DNA from: Thermobacillus xylanilyticus
GTDB taxonomy: Bacteria; Bacillota; Bacilli; Paenibacillales; Paenibacillaceae
DNA: 64,000 nucleotides
Assembly: GCF_907165215.1 (NCBI RefSeq)
Contig: NZ_CAJRAY010000049.1
Span: 27,779 to 91,778 of the forward strand
Direction of reading: 5' to 3'
Each line of letters begins with the position of its first letter. The stretch's first letter is position 1. Below, piece by piece: positions 52,099 to 60,208 of the stretch. The position numbers and the translations under genes are program-made. Under the pieces are notes generated by a model that saw nothing but the letters and a program-made list of their open reading frames with translations, ran no database searches and was not told the DNA's origin.

Positions 52099-53542
52099 AT
52101 GACTGCGAGAAATCGAAGGACAGGCGGTTGACTTGGTCAATCAGCCGTTGCAGGCCGGATGCGTCCGCGCTGTAAGGCCGGACATCGCCGCCGAGCCAAG
52201 CTTCGGCCTGTTCCCGCGTGACCGTCATGCTGTACGAGGCGCTGCCGTCCGGGCTCGTCTGATCGCCGATCGAAAGGCTGATGCGGTCGACGTTGTCGAT
52301 CAGGCTGAAGAGCAGAACGGCGTTGCGGCAGAATGTCTCGTAGGCGGCGTCTCCTGTCTCTGCCTGATCGGCAGCTGCATTCATTTGGTAACGGATGATC
52401 ACGCCGTAAGGCGGTTCGGTTGTCTGCAGCTCGATGCCGTTCCAGTCCAAGCCTTCCGGTTCGGGCATGCCGTGGATGAGACCGCCGACTTTGCCGGCAT
52501 GGCCCACGTACAACGTCTTGTTGTTCATCAACTCGGTCAGGTTGTAACCGGAATAGAACGTCTGCTGGTCGGTGTGCGGCACCGGCTGCACCATCTTCGG
52601 GTTTGTCGAGCACGCCGCAATCAGGACGGCGATGGCCAGCATGTACCCGGCGATCACCCGGGCGGATGGTTTCCGGTACGCGAGAATGTTGCGAATTCTC
52701 GCCTTCACCTGGTTTTCGCCAAAAGCCGGAGAAGACCCGGCGCGAAGCCCGGAACTGCGGACGGCACACGACAACAATGCGGCAGCGTATGGCCGCTTGT
52801 GACGGCCGCCCGTCTTGTCCAATACCTTCTCGTCGCAGGACATTTCCATATCTTTGCTCATCAGCGCATAAGACAGCCAGATCAGCGGATTGAACCAGTG
52901 GATGATTACCATGATATAGGCCAGCGGTTTGATCACATAATCCCGCCGGTCGATATGGGTCTGCTCATGCAGAAGGACGTACGTCAGCTCCTGTTCGCTC
53001 AGGCCTGTCGGAACGTAGATTTTCGGCTTGAGCAGGCCGAAGACGAACGGCGTGTCAATCCGGTCTGACTCGTAAATATGATCGCGGATGCGGACGGCTG
53101 TCCGAATGCTGTTTCGAACGTTCCAATAGTTCACGGCGCTTCTGGCCAGGAGAACGATGACGCCGATGATCCAGATGATGCCGCCGAGCCGGATGAGCAT
53201 GTCCAGCATGTCCACGCCCGGCACTTTCGCGGCGGGCATCATCGTCTCCGCCATGCGCTCGATCCCCCGCATGCCGGCATCCATCGCTGTCGTTTTCAGT
53301 TCAGGGGACACGAAGGTCATGAAGCCCGAATCTTCCGCGGCGAGAGGCTCAATCGGCCGCATGATGCTAAGCGGCGACGCAAGACGAACCGGTATGACGA
53401 GCCGGACGGCAACGGCAATCCACAGCAGATAGGACAGCACGGCGGGAGCGCGCCGCAGCGCCAGTCTTGCCGCAATCACCACGAGCGCCGTGAACCCGGC
53501 GGCAATGCTCATATTGACAACGGTGAAAAACAGGTTCGTCAC
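52097..53542 (-). CDS. M56-family (BlaR1/MecR1-like) membrane metallopeptidase with C-terminal DUF4825-like domain
   Basis: 481 residues. Four TM helices surround a cytoplasmic zinc protease domain. LRARD-like segments precede LLHEQTHIDRRDY, the HEXXH zinc site, and DMEMSCDEKVL provides the third ligand. After the last TM helix (about 300-318) the extracytoplasmic domain contains YNLTELMNNKTLYVGHAGKVGGLI, typical of DUF4825, and not the penicillin-binding sensor of BlaR1. It is therefore likely a signal-transducing protease that answers an unknown ligand by inactivating BlaI. The GTG start overlaps the blaI-like stop. Confidence 0.88.
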   Translation of the reverse strand: MTNLFFTVVNMSIAAGFTALVVIAARLALRRAPAVLSYLLWIAVAVRLVIPVRLASPLSIMRPIEPLAAEDSGFMTFVSPELKTTAMDAGMRGIERMAETMMPAAKVPGVDMLDMLIRLGGIIWIIGVIVLLARSAVNYWNVRNSIRTAVRIRDHIYESDRIDTPFVFGLLKPKIYVPTGLSEQELTYVLLHEQTHIDRRDYVIKPLAYIMVIIHWFNPLIWLSYALMSKDMEMSCDEKVLDKTGGRHKRPYAAALLSCAVRSSGLRAGSSPAFGENQVKARIRNILAYRKPSARVIAGYMLAIAVLIAACSTNPKMVQPVPHTDQQTFYSGYNLTELMNNKTLYVGHAGKVGGLIHGMPEPEGLDWNGIELQTTEPPYGVIIRYQMNAAADQAETGDAAYETFCRNAVLLFSLIDNVDRISLSIGDQTSPDGSASYSMTVTREQAEAWLGGDVRPYSADASGLQRLIDQVNRLSFDFSQS

Positions 53543-53898
53543 TCCGCCGCCTCCTCAATGATCCGTTTCAACGCCTCGGCTTCCTGCCGGGTCAGTTTCT
53601 TGCCGCCGAGGAAAGCAGTCAGAAACTGCGGGAGCGATCCATCGAAAGTTTTGTCGACGACCGCCCGGCTCTCGTATTGCTGCACATCGGCTTTCTTCAC
53701 AAGGGCTGTGACCGTCGCATTCTCATTTTTCAGAATCCCTCTGCTGCACAGCTTTCGCAGCACGGTATAAGTCGTCGATTTCTTCCAACCGAGCTGCTCC
53801 CGGCTCAATCTCACCAGATCCGTCGAATTGATCGGTTCGTGATCCCAGACCAGGCACGCAAACTTGTATTCGGCCTCAAACAATTTGGGCGGTTCCAT
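53539..53898 (-). CDS. BlaI/MecI/CopY family transcriptional repressor
   Basis: 119 residues. Winged-helix domain (about 5-75) with AEYKFACLVWDHEPINSTDLV and GWKKSTTYTVLRKLCSRG; C-terminal dimerisation helices (SLPQFLTAFLGGKKLTRQEAEALKRII). It would bind dyads upstream of its own operon and be cleaved when the M56 partner is activated. ATG 53898 is preferred over 53907, whose ribosome binding site is too close. No beta-lactamase or PBP2a gene is adjacent. Confidence 0.92.
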   Translation of the reverse strand: MEPPKLFEAEYKFACLVWDHEPINSTDLVRLSREQLGWKKSTTYTVLRKLCSRGILKNENATVTALVKKADVQQYESRAVVDKTFDGSLPQFLTAFLGGKKLTRQEAEALKRIIEEAAE

Positions 53899-53919
53899 CG
53901 CAGCCATCGCCTTTCTGTA

Positions 53920-53974
53920 GGTTTATCATAATCGACCTAACGAAGAGTCTATCGCAATAAACCTGTTCTGTCAA
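53920..53974 (-). promoter_or_regulatory. BlaI-type promoter with two operator dyads
   Basis: On the minus strand TTGACA (53969-53974), 17 bases, TAGACT (53946-53951), a strong sigma-A promoter. Two related dyads flank the start point: GGTTTATCATAATCGACC on the plus strand at 53920-53937, and GGTTTATTGCGATAGAC on the minus strand at 53947-53963. The second fills the -35/-10 spacer and the first lies downstream of the start point. The arrangement fits tight autorepression. Confidence 0.75.
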
Positions 53975-54041
53975 CGGTGCCCGCGCTGTGTTGTTGTTCT
54001 GTGATATTGTCAGGGTGTAACTGATCCGAGAAAATGTCAGT

Positions 54042-54431
54042 ATGAGCAAGGAGCAGATCACCTTGACGAAGAGTGAACTGAAACGCGTTATGGTTCTTGA
54101 AAAATGGATCGATGGCCGTCTCGCGGAACAGGATGTCGCGCGCATTCTTGGCATCAGTATTCGGCAAGCGTATCGGCTCAAGGCCAAATATCGTCACGGA
54201 GGTGCACAAGCCATCGCTCATGGGAATCGGGGCCGTAAGCCCGCTCATACCTTGGCCGATTCGCTTAAACAACGCGTTATACTCTTGTATCAGGAGCGCT
54301 ACTTCGGAAGCAATGCCACCCACTTTGCCGAGCTGTTGGCCGAACACGAAAACATCCATTTAAGCGTCTCTTCGGTCCGCCGCATTCTGCTGGAAGGCGG
54401 GTTGCGTCCCGCGCGGCTGCGGAGACGATGA
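54042..54431 (+). pseudogene. Truncated ISNCY/IS1202-type transposase, N-terminal fragment
   Basis: 129 codons remain. The fragment holds the N-terminal helix-turn-helix region (KSELKRVMVLEKWIDGRLAEQDVARILGISIRQAYRL), GNRGRKPAHTL and the start of the next domain (LYQERYFGSNATHFAELLAEHE, VSSVRRILLEGG). Family transposases are about 400-450 residues, so the DDE catalytic core is gone. The frame stops within a few bases of a point where the sequence becomes the 3' part of an antisense membrane-protein gene. No terminal inverted repeat could be identified at the left side (53985-54041). Confidence 0.8.
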
Positions 54432-54867
54432 TGCCGCCATGGGCGATGAAGAAATAGAAGAAGGTGAAGTGCGGATACCCCGACAGAATGGCGGCGGGCG
54501 TCAGCAGCGCCTGCAGCGCCCCGCCGATGCCGGCAAAGTAGTTGAATTCAAACAGGCGATAGCTTCGGGTCCAGAGCATGATGAAGGACAGGATCAGCGT
54601 CAGGCTGCACAGGTGCAAGGGCAGGGTGTAGGCCGGATCCCACTGGTCGGCAACGAAATACCAGATATGGAGCGCAATGTCGAGCAGCAGCAGCATCGCG
54701 GCCAGCGCGTGGCGAATGACGTCCGCGAGACGCGGGCGCTCCCGCAGACCGCGCCAGCCGAGGGTGAATGCGCTTACCACCGCGATGAAGACAAGAGACA
54801 CCCAATGAGACGGCGAATAGAACGTGAAAGGAGCCGTTTCGGAGCCGAAAAAGGACACCCGTTCCAT
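54424..54867 (-). pseudogene. Truncated TIGR02206/YwaF-type membrane protein
   Basis: About 148 codons encode the start of a TIGR02206 family membrane protein (YSPSHWVSLVFIAVVSAF, HIWYFVADQWDPAYTLPLHLCSLTLILSF, FAGIGGALQALLTPAAILSGYPHFTFFYFFIAHGGIIVSA). These proteins usually have about 230 residues with six to seven TM helices; the last two are missing. At about 54425 the frame runs into the reverse strand of the transposase fragment and continues to 54277 with unrelated residues. GGGGGG precedes the ATG at 54867. The fused product is unlikely to work. Confidence 0.8.
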
Positions 54868-54956
54868 ACCGATAACCCCCCTTTTCTCTTTTTCTCTGTT
54901 TTGTTCACCATTTTTTCACAAACCAACCCGTTCTGGCAACATGCTTGTGCGCATGA

Positions 54957-54995
54957 AAAAAAGAGTGCCCGCCCGGGAAGCGAGCCCTCTTCCTT
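54957..54995 (-). terminator. Terminator of the lyase-M20-GNAT-oxidase operon
   Basis: On the minus strand AGAG...CTCT with an inner GCTCGC/GCGGGC stem, followed by T7, directly after the oxidase stop codon. Confidence 0.7.
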
Positions 54996-55000
54996 TTCAA

Positions 55001-56131
55001 TTATTTGAACCGGGACAGCGAGAAGGCGCCGAGATCGAACCGGGTCGAGCCGTTCAGCAGCAGATCCGCGGCGATCTCGCCGAGCGCGCTGGCGAATTTG
55101 AACCCGTGGCCGGACAAGCCGCCGATGACGAGCACGTTCGGATGCTGCGGATGCCGGTCGATCACGAAATCTTCATCCGGCGTAAACTCGTACTTGCAGA
55201 CGGAGCTTTGCAGCAGCGGCCCCGCCGCCCGCGGCATATACTTCTGCACGACCTGGCGCAGCGACCGCTCGTCCGTCTCGTAATGCCCGAACGGATGCAG
55301 CGGCTCGCCGGGCCGCCAGTCCCGGCCGCCGTCGTGCTTGCCGATCTTCAGGCCGCCGCCCAAGTCGGGGAAACCGTAAAACCCGCCTTCCGCGGTATGC
55401 AGCGTGAAGCCGGGAAACTCGCCGGCGCGGTATTCGGCCGATTCCGTCCCGAACCAGCCGACCGGGATGCGCAGCGGCCGCAAGGGGAAGCGGACGAACG
55501 GCTCCAATTGTTCGAACCATGCGCCGGCGCTGAGCAGCGCCTTCTCCGCGCGGAAGACGCCCTCGGCGGTCTCCGCGGCGACACCGGCCTGATCCGCCGT
55601 CACGCGCAGCACCGGCGTGTTCGTCACGAGCTTCGCGCCCGCCGCCTCCGCCAGCCCGCGATAAGCGGCGATCGCACGCTCGCTGAACAGATAGCCCGCT
55701 TCCGGCTCGTACATCCCGATGAAATGGTCGGGCAGGTCAAGTCCAGGCCATGTTCTGCGCATCTCGGCCCCATCGAGCATTTCCACGGAGACGCCGAACG
55801 CCCGGGCGTCATCCGGGCGGCTGCCGAAGCTGTAATGTTCCGGATCGGCGATGTTGATCACGCCGGAGCGGACGAGCAGCGTCGTCCCCGCAAGCTGCTC
55901 CAGCTCCCGCCACAGCTCGTCCGCCCGGAGCGCGAGAGAGATATAGGCGGAGCCTTTCTTGTACGCGTGGCGGATGAGCCGGGTCTCGCCGTGATGGCTG
56001 CCCTCCCGGTGGGGCGGGTCGCAGGCGTCGATCAACAGCACGCGCGCGCCGCGCCGGGCAAGATGATACCCGGCGCTCATGCCGGCCGAGCCCGCGCCGA
56101 CCACCATGACGTCATAGATCGGCGCGCTCAT
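55001..56131 (-). CDS. SolA/MSOX-type FAD-dependent N-methyl amino acid oxidase
   Basis: 376 residues. FAD-binding GAGSAGMSAGYHLARRG at the N-terminus and IDACDPPHREGSHHGETRLIRHAY, the conserved flavin-contact segment of monomeric sarcosine oxidase and N-methyltryptophan oxidase. SVCKYEFTPDEDFVIDRHP contains the Cys that binds flavin covalently in the family, and GLSGHGFKFASALG is the C-terminal dinucleotide contact. It oxidatively demethylates or deaminates a secondary amine with H2O2 release. The ATG at 56131 overlaps the GNAT stop codon (ATGA). Confidence 0.9.
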   Translation of the reverse strand: MSAPIYDVMVVGAGSAGMSAGYHLARRGARVLLIDACDPPHREGSHHGETRLIRHAYKKGSAYISLALRADELWRELEQLAGTTLLVRSGVINIADPEHYSFGSRPDDARAFGVSVEMLDGAEMRRTWPGLDLPDHFIGMYEPEAGYLFSERAIAAYRGLAEAAGAKLVTNTPVLRVTADQAGVAAETAEGVFRAEKALLSAGAWFEQLEPFVRFPLRPLRIPVGWFGTESAEYRAGEFPGFTLHTAEGGFYGFPDLGGGLKIGKHDGGRDWRPGEPLHPFGHYETDERSLRQVVQKYMPRAAGPLLQSSVCKYEFTPDEDFVIDRHPQHPNVLVIGGLSGHGFKFASALGEIAADLLLNGSTRFDLGAFSLSRFK

Positions 56132-56643
56132 CTGCCCATCTCCCCGCTTTCCGGAAGCAGTTCCTTCTTGTAGAAGATCGTCGTATGCCCTTTGCCCAGA
56201 TCCTTCTCCATGATCGGCACATACCCCCTGCGCACGTACATGTCGCCGAGCCACGGATGCTCCTTCGCGGTGCCGAGCGACACGGCCGGACTTTTCAGGG
56301 TGTCGCGGACCATCGTCTCCTCGCACCAGCTGAGCATCGCGGAGCCGATTCCTTTGCGTCCGAGGTCGGGATCAACCGCGAACCACCAGATGTGCGGCAC
56401 GCCGAACGGTCCGGGCTGCGGCCCCCAGGGCATCCGCAGCGTCAACGTCGCGAGCGGCTTCCCGCTTTCTTCCATAATAAAGCACATGTGGTTGCGGATG
56501 TTGCTTTCCACCAGCGCCAGATCGGCGGTGGCGGCCGCGAAGTTGATGCCGAGCTCGCGGATCGGCTTGTAGGCCCGGAGCGTCAGATCGAGCAGCGCCG
56601 GAGCGTCCTCCTTGACGGCGAGCCGGTAAGTGAAGTCAGACAT
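56128..56643 (-). CDS. GNAT-family N-acetyltransferase
   Basis: 171 residues. The core shows PHIWWFAVDPDLGRKGIGSAMLSWCE (acetyl-CoA loop R/Q-x-x-G-x-G/A) and GDMYVRRGYVPIMEKDLGKGHTT. It lies between the M20 and oxidase genes, with a 4-base overlap to the latter, so it probably modifies a pathway intermediate or amine. The substrate cannot be predicted. Confidence 0.85.
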   Translation of the reverse strand: MSDFTYRLAVKEDAPALLDLTLRAYKPIRELGINFAAATADLALVESNIRNHMCFIMEESGKPLATLTLRMPWGPQPGPFGVPHIWWFAVDPDLGRKGIGSAMLSWCEETMVRDTLKSPAVSLGTAKEHPWLGDMYVRRGYVPIMEKDLGKGHTTIFYKKELLPESGEMGR

Positions 56644-56696
56644 GCGGGGTCACCTTCATCTCTCGTTCATATGGGAAAAAATCAACGCATGAACCG

Positions 56697-57857
56697 TCAC
56701 GCCAACGTTTCAAGCGCAAGTTCCGCCGCATGTGCGAACAGGGCGGCGCTGACCGGCAAGGCATCCTCGTTCAGCGTGAACTTCGGGTGATGCCATTCCT
56801 CGGTTCCGCTTGTGCCCATCCAGATGAAACATCCGGGGACATGCTCCTGGTAGACGGAGAAGTCTTCGCCGGCGGTCGTCGGCCGCGCCTCGACCACCGT
56901 TAGGCCCAGCTCTTCGGCGGCCCGCGTCATCAGGGCGGCCATCGCCGGATCGTTGTTGACGAAGTGCTGGCCTTCCGTCCAGATCAGCTCGGCCGACGCG
57001 CCGTAACCGGCGGCGACGCCCTCCGCCACCCGGCGGATCTGTTCCGGGATGCGCCGGCGCACGTCGGCGTTGAAGGTGCGCACGGTTCCTTCCAGTTCGG
57101 CGCAATCCGGAATGACGTTCCACGTCGCGCCCGATTGGAACCGGCAGACGCTGATGACCGCGCTCTCCAGCGGGCTCACGTTCCGGCTGACGATGGTTTG
57201 CAGGGCGCCTACGATGGCGCTGGCGGCGACGATCGGATCGACGGCGGCGTCCGGGATCGCGCCATGGCCGCCCTTGCCCGTCACCCGGATCTCGAAGCGG
57301 TCGACGCTGGCCATCAGCGCGCCCGTCCGGATGCCGACGGTCCCGACCGGCAACTCCGGCTTGTTGTGCATGCCGAGAATCGCGTCGACGCCTTCCAGCA
57401 CGCCGGCCCGGATCATCGCGCGGGCCCCTGCCGCGATCTCTTCAGCCGGCTGGAAAAGCATGCGCACGCGGCCTTTCAATTGATCCCGCCGCTTGTGAAG
57501 CAGCAGCGCCGCGCCGATCATCGAAGCGGTATGGAAATCGTGGCCGCACGCATGCATTTTGCCCGGCTCGCACGACGCGAAGGGCAGGCCGGTCTCTTCC
57601 GTGACGGGCAGCGCGTCGATGTCGGCGCGCAGGGCGACCGTCGGACCGGGGGATGCGCCTTCGATGTCGACGACCAGGCCGGTCTTGAGGCCGAACGTCT
57701 GCACGCTCAGGCCGGCTTCCTCCAGCCAGCCGCGGATGCGCCGGGTCGTCTCGAATTCTTCCAGCGACAGTTCCGGATGCATGTGCAGTTCGCGTCGGAT
57801 GGCGACAAGATGCGGCGCGAGCGCTCCGGCCGAATCTTTCAAAGCTTGAAGCGGCAT
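56697..57857 (-). CDS. M20-family amidohydrolase/N-acyl amino acid deacylase
   Basis: 386 residues, hippurate hydrolase/HipO-like. The dinuclear metal site is in ALRADIDALP (Asp), HACGHDFHTAS (His, His), QPAEEIAAGA (Glu-Glu) and a distal His near the C-terminus. The lid/dimerisation domain sits at about 180-295. It cleaves N-acyl or N-carbamoyl bonds in the cytosol. ATG 57857 is chosen because AAAGGAGG lies nine bases upstream; ATG 57866 touches the ribosome binding site. Confidence 0.9.
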   Translation of the reverse strand: MPLQALKDSAGALAPHLVAIRRELHMHPELSLEEFETTRRIRGWLEEAGLSVQTFGLKTGLVVDIEGASPGPTVALRADIDALPVTEETGLPFASCEPGKMHACGHDFHTASMIGAALLLHKRRDQLKGRVRMLFQPAEEIAAGARAMIRAGVLEGVDAILGMHNKPELPVGTVGIRTGALMASVDRFEIRVTGKGGHGAIPDAAVDPIVAASAIVGALQTIVSRNVSPLESAVISVCRFQSGATWNVIPDCAELEGTVRTFNADVRRRIPEQIRRVAEGVAAGYGASAELIWTEGQHFVNNDPAMAALMTRAAEELGLTVVEARPTTAGEDFSVYQEHVPGCFIWMGTSGTEEWHHPKFTLNEDALPVSAALFAHAAELALETLA

Positions 57858-57893
57858 ATCGACCATCCTCCTTTTATAGAATAGGTTGTCATT

Positions 57894-59264
57894 TCAGTCT
57901 TCCCTGAGCCACGGCGACTGTTCCGCACGGGCCAGCACCCGGTCCACGATCTGCGGCGCCGATCCGAGGTAGGCGGCAGGGTCGAGCAGCTCTTCCAGCG
58001 TCTTCTCGTCCAGCGCTTCGGCCACCCGCTTGTCCGCCAGCAGCACGTCCTTGAACGGCGTGTTTTCCTCCACCGCCTTCATGGACAGCTCATAGATGAC
58101 ATGGTGCGCGGTCTGCTTGCCGAGGCGGTCTGCCAGCGCGAACATGACGCGCTCGGACAACAGCAGTCCGCCGAGCCGATCGAGGTTGCGCCGCATGTTT
58201 TCGGGCTTGACGACGAGCCCTTCGAGCACCGCCTTCGCCGAGGAGAGCTGGGCGGAGAGGTAGATGCACGTCTCCGGCAACGCGATCCATTCGCCCCGCC
58301 AAGACATCGCGTCCCGCTCGTGCTCGACGATCATGGCCTCTTGTACGAGCGCGACGTTGTAGCGGACCGGCTTCGCCAGGCTGGCGATGCCTTCGAGCGC
58401 CGCGGGATTGCGCTTGTGCGGCATCGTGGAGGAACCGATCTTGCCCGAGGTGAACGGCTCTTCCAGCTCGTCGATCTCGGTGCGCATCAGGTTGTAGAAT
58501 TCGTTCCCCAGCTTGCCGAGCGTGGCGCTGATCATGCCGAGGATGCCGATGTATTCCGCCTGCCGGTCGCGGGAGGAGTGCCAGCAGATGTCGGGCGCGT
58601 GAAGCCCCAGCTTGCGGAGCGCGAGCGCCTCCACTTCGGGGCCGAGCGGACCGAACGCCGCGTACGTGCCGACCGCGCCGCCGATGACGCCGGTGAACAC
58701 GCGCGCTTCCGCTTCCTTCAGCCGGTCGAGATGCCGGAGCACTTCGCTCAGCACGACGGCGATCTTGAAACCGAACGTCGTCGGCAGCCCCTGCATGCCA
58801 TGCGACCGGCCGGCGATCGGCGTGTCACGGTATTCGCGGGCGAGCCGGGCGAGCTGCCGGGCGACGGCGGAGAGATCGCGCACGATGATCGCGTGGGCTT
58901 CCTTCAATTGAAGCATCATGCCGGTGTCGACGATGTCCTGCGTCGTGGCGCCGAAATGAACGTACTCCCCGGCCTCCGGCCCGCAGAGCGCCTGCAGCGC
59001 CCGGATCGTCGGCATCAGGGAGTGCTTCGCCTTCAGCACTTCGTCCGCGATCGCCTGCAGGTCGAGCAGTTCGACCCGGGCCTTCTCGGCGATGACCTTC
59101 GCCGCATCCGCGGGAATCAGTCCGAGTTCCGCCTCGGCGAGCGCGAGCGCCGCCTCGACGTCGAGATGTTTCTGCAGCCGGTTCTCGTCCGACCAGACGG
59201 CGCGCATCTCGGGCGTGCCGAACACATTGCGAAGCATGACCATGTCAATGACGTGTGAGGACAT
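57894..59264 (-). CDS. Fumarase/aspartase superfamily lyase (adenylosuccinate-lyase-like)
   Basis: 456 residues. Conserved regions: HFGATTQDIVDTG, AGRSHGMQGLPTTFGFK and the signature GSSTMPHKRNPAALE with the catalytic Ser loop. The C-terminal ADSL domain is present. It resembles PurB and carboxymuconate cycloisomerase, but it sits in a catabolic operon and not among purine genes, so a substrate with an N-linked succinyl group is more likely than adenylosuccinate. Such enzymes release fumarate. It is the first gene of the operon; M20 follows after 36 bases. Confidence 0.85.
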   Translation of the reverse strand: MSSHVIDMVMLRNVFGTPEMRAVWSDENRLQKHLDVEAALALAEAELGLIPADAAKVIAEKARVELLDLQAIADEVLKAKHSLMPTIRALQALCGPEAGEYVHFGATTQDIVDTGMMLQLKEAHAIIVRDLSAVARQLARLAREYRDTPIAGRSHGMQGLPTTFGFKIAVVLSEVLRHLDRLKEAEARVFTGVIGGAVGTYAAFGPLGPEVEALALRKLGLHAPDICWHSSRDRQAEYIGILGMISATLGKLGNEFYNLMRTEIDELEEPFTSGKIGSSTMPHKRNPAALEGIASLAKPVRYNVALVQEAMIVEHERDAMSWRGEWIALPETCIYLSAQLSSAKAVLEGLVVKPENMRRNLDRLGGLLLSERVMFALADRLGKQTAHHVIYELSMKAVEENTPFKDVLLADKRVAEALDEKTLEELLDPAAYLGSAPQIVDRVLARAEQSPWLRED

Positions 59265-59336
59265 GTTGGTTCCCTTCTTTGCTGATTGGTGTGGGTTTCG
59301 TCGCCAAAATCCGACTTAATCACTTGGTTATCGCTT

Positions 59337-59365
59337 ATTGTACTACTAGCATTCCCGGCGGTCAA
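59337..59365 (-). promoter_or_regulatory. Sigma-A promoter of the lyase operon
   Basis: Minus strand TTGACC (59360-59365), 17 bases, TACAAT (59337-59342), 73 bases upstream of the lyase start. Downstream of the -10, TAAGCGATAAC (minus strand, 59327-59337) repeats the core of the cre box at 20702. Confidence 0.65.
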
Positions 59366-59385
59366 TGGATATCCGCTCCCAGCTC

Positions 59386-59415
59386 TTGCGCAGCCGGCGG
59401 CAGGCACAGTATAAT
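59386..59415 (+). promoter_or_regulatory. Sigma-A promoter of the T-box/ywiB-argS transcript
   Basis: TTGCGC (59386-59391), 18 bases, TATAAT (59410-59415). Transcription would start near 59422, just before T-box stem I. It is divergent from the lyase promoter. Confidence 0.65.
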
Positions 59416-59424
59416 GGTGGAAAT

Positions 59425-59727
59425 CTGTTAGCGACGATGACCGGGAGAGTACTCCGCTGATCAAGCCCCATGCAGCGAGCCGGGACGGTGGAAGCCGGCG
59501 GGTCCCAGCGGAGGAAGCGCACCCGCGAGTTGGTTCCCTGAACCGCTGACGCCGGATGACGTCGGCGCGCGTAGGGGAACCCGGCAGAACGCCGTTATCG
59601 CTTCAAGGGGAAGACGCCCGTCCCGATCTCAAGCACGATGGCGTGCGGAGACGGGAACGATGAGGCGCGTCTTCCAGAAGAGTGGCACCGCGGATGAACC
59701 TCCGTCTCTTTCATGGGACGGGGGTTT
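59425..59727 (+). promoter_or_regulatory. T-box leader (probably tRNA-Arg responsive) upstream of ywiB-argS
   Basis: Stem I begins with the AGTA motif in GGGAGAGTACTCC (59444-59456) and has the distal GCGAGCCGGGACGGTGGAAG region (GNUG type) around 59475-59494. On the 3' side GAA (59540-59542) is followed one base later by CGC (59544-59546), a candidate Arg specifier codon. The T-box sequence AAGAGTGGCACCGCGG is at 59678-59693; its TGGC would pair with a GCCA tRNA 3' end. The terminator, CTCCGTC/GACGGGG with T4, is at 59697-59726. Uncharged tRNA-Arg would stabilise the antiterminator and raise argS expression. Confidence 0.9.
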
Positions 59728-59770
59728 TGTGATGATCAGGCTTCTTGAGCTTTGCGCGGAGGTGCAAGAC

Positions 59771-60208
59771 ATGGTATTGGCTGCGATTCCGGCTGAGGGG
59801 CTGCCCGTGAAGATCGCGCTCGAAAGCCGGCAGGACGGCGGCGAAACCGCGCGGTCGGTGCTCGACGGCAGGCTCTACGCCAAGGCCGGCGCGCTGTATC
59901 TCCGTTATGCGGAAGAGGACGGCCGGATCCGCTCGACGCTGCGCTGGGATGGCCGGACGCTGCGGCTTGTTCGCACGGGGGACGTCGAGAGCGCCCAGAC
60001 GTTCGAGCCGGGCGTTGAGACCGGAGGCTATTACCGGACGCCGCTCGTCCGGTTTGATCTCCGAACGAGGACGCGCCGGCTGCGCGTCGAGGCGGACGGC
60101 CGCAGCTTTCCGATGGTGTGGAGCTGGGCTTACCGGCTGGAAGCGGGGGGCGCCGATGCCGGAGAATTCGTCATCAACCTAACGATACGGGAGGCAGATG
60201 AATCATGA
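59771..60208 (+). CDS. ywiB: DUF1934 family protein (YwiB-like)
   Basis: 145 residues, beta-barrel-like. [34 protein letters not shown] and [10 protein letters not shown] correspond to YwiB/DUF1934 proteins, which neighbour argS in many Bacilli; the function is unknown. ATG 59771 follows GGAGGTG by six bases. The frame is open upstream to an ATG at 59732, directly behind the terminator, but without a comparable site. The argS start overlaps its stop as ATGA. Confidence 0.85.
   Translation: MVLAAIPAEGLPVKIALESRQDGGETARSVLDGRLYAKAGALYLRYAEEDGRIRSTLRWDGRTLRLVRTGDVESAQTFEPGVETGGYYRTPLVRFDLRTRTRRLRVEADGRSFPMVWSWAYRLEAGGADAGEFVINLTIREADES

Noticed and set aside
52097..53542. Beta-lactam sensor BlaR1
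   Set aside because: The M56 protease part fits, but the extracytoplasmic part lacks the penicillin-binding SxxK/SxN/KTG motifs.
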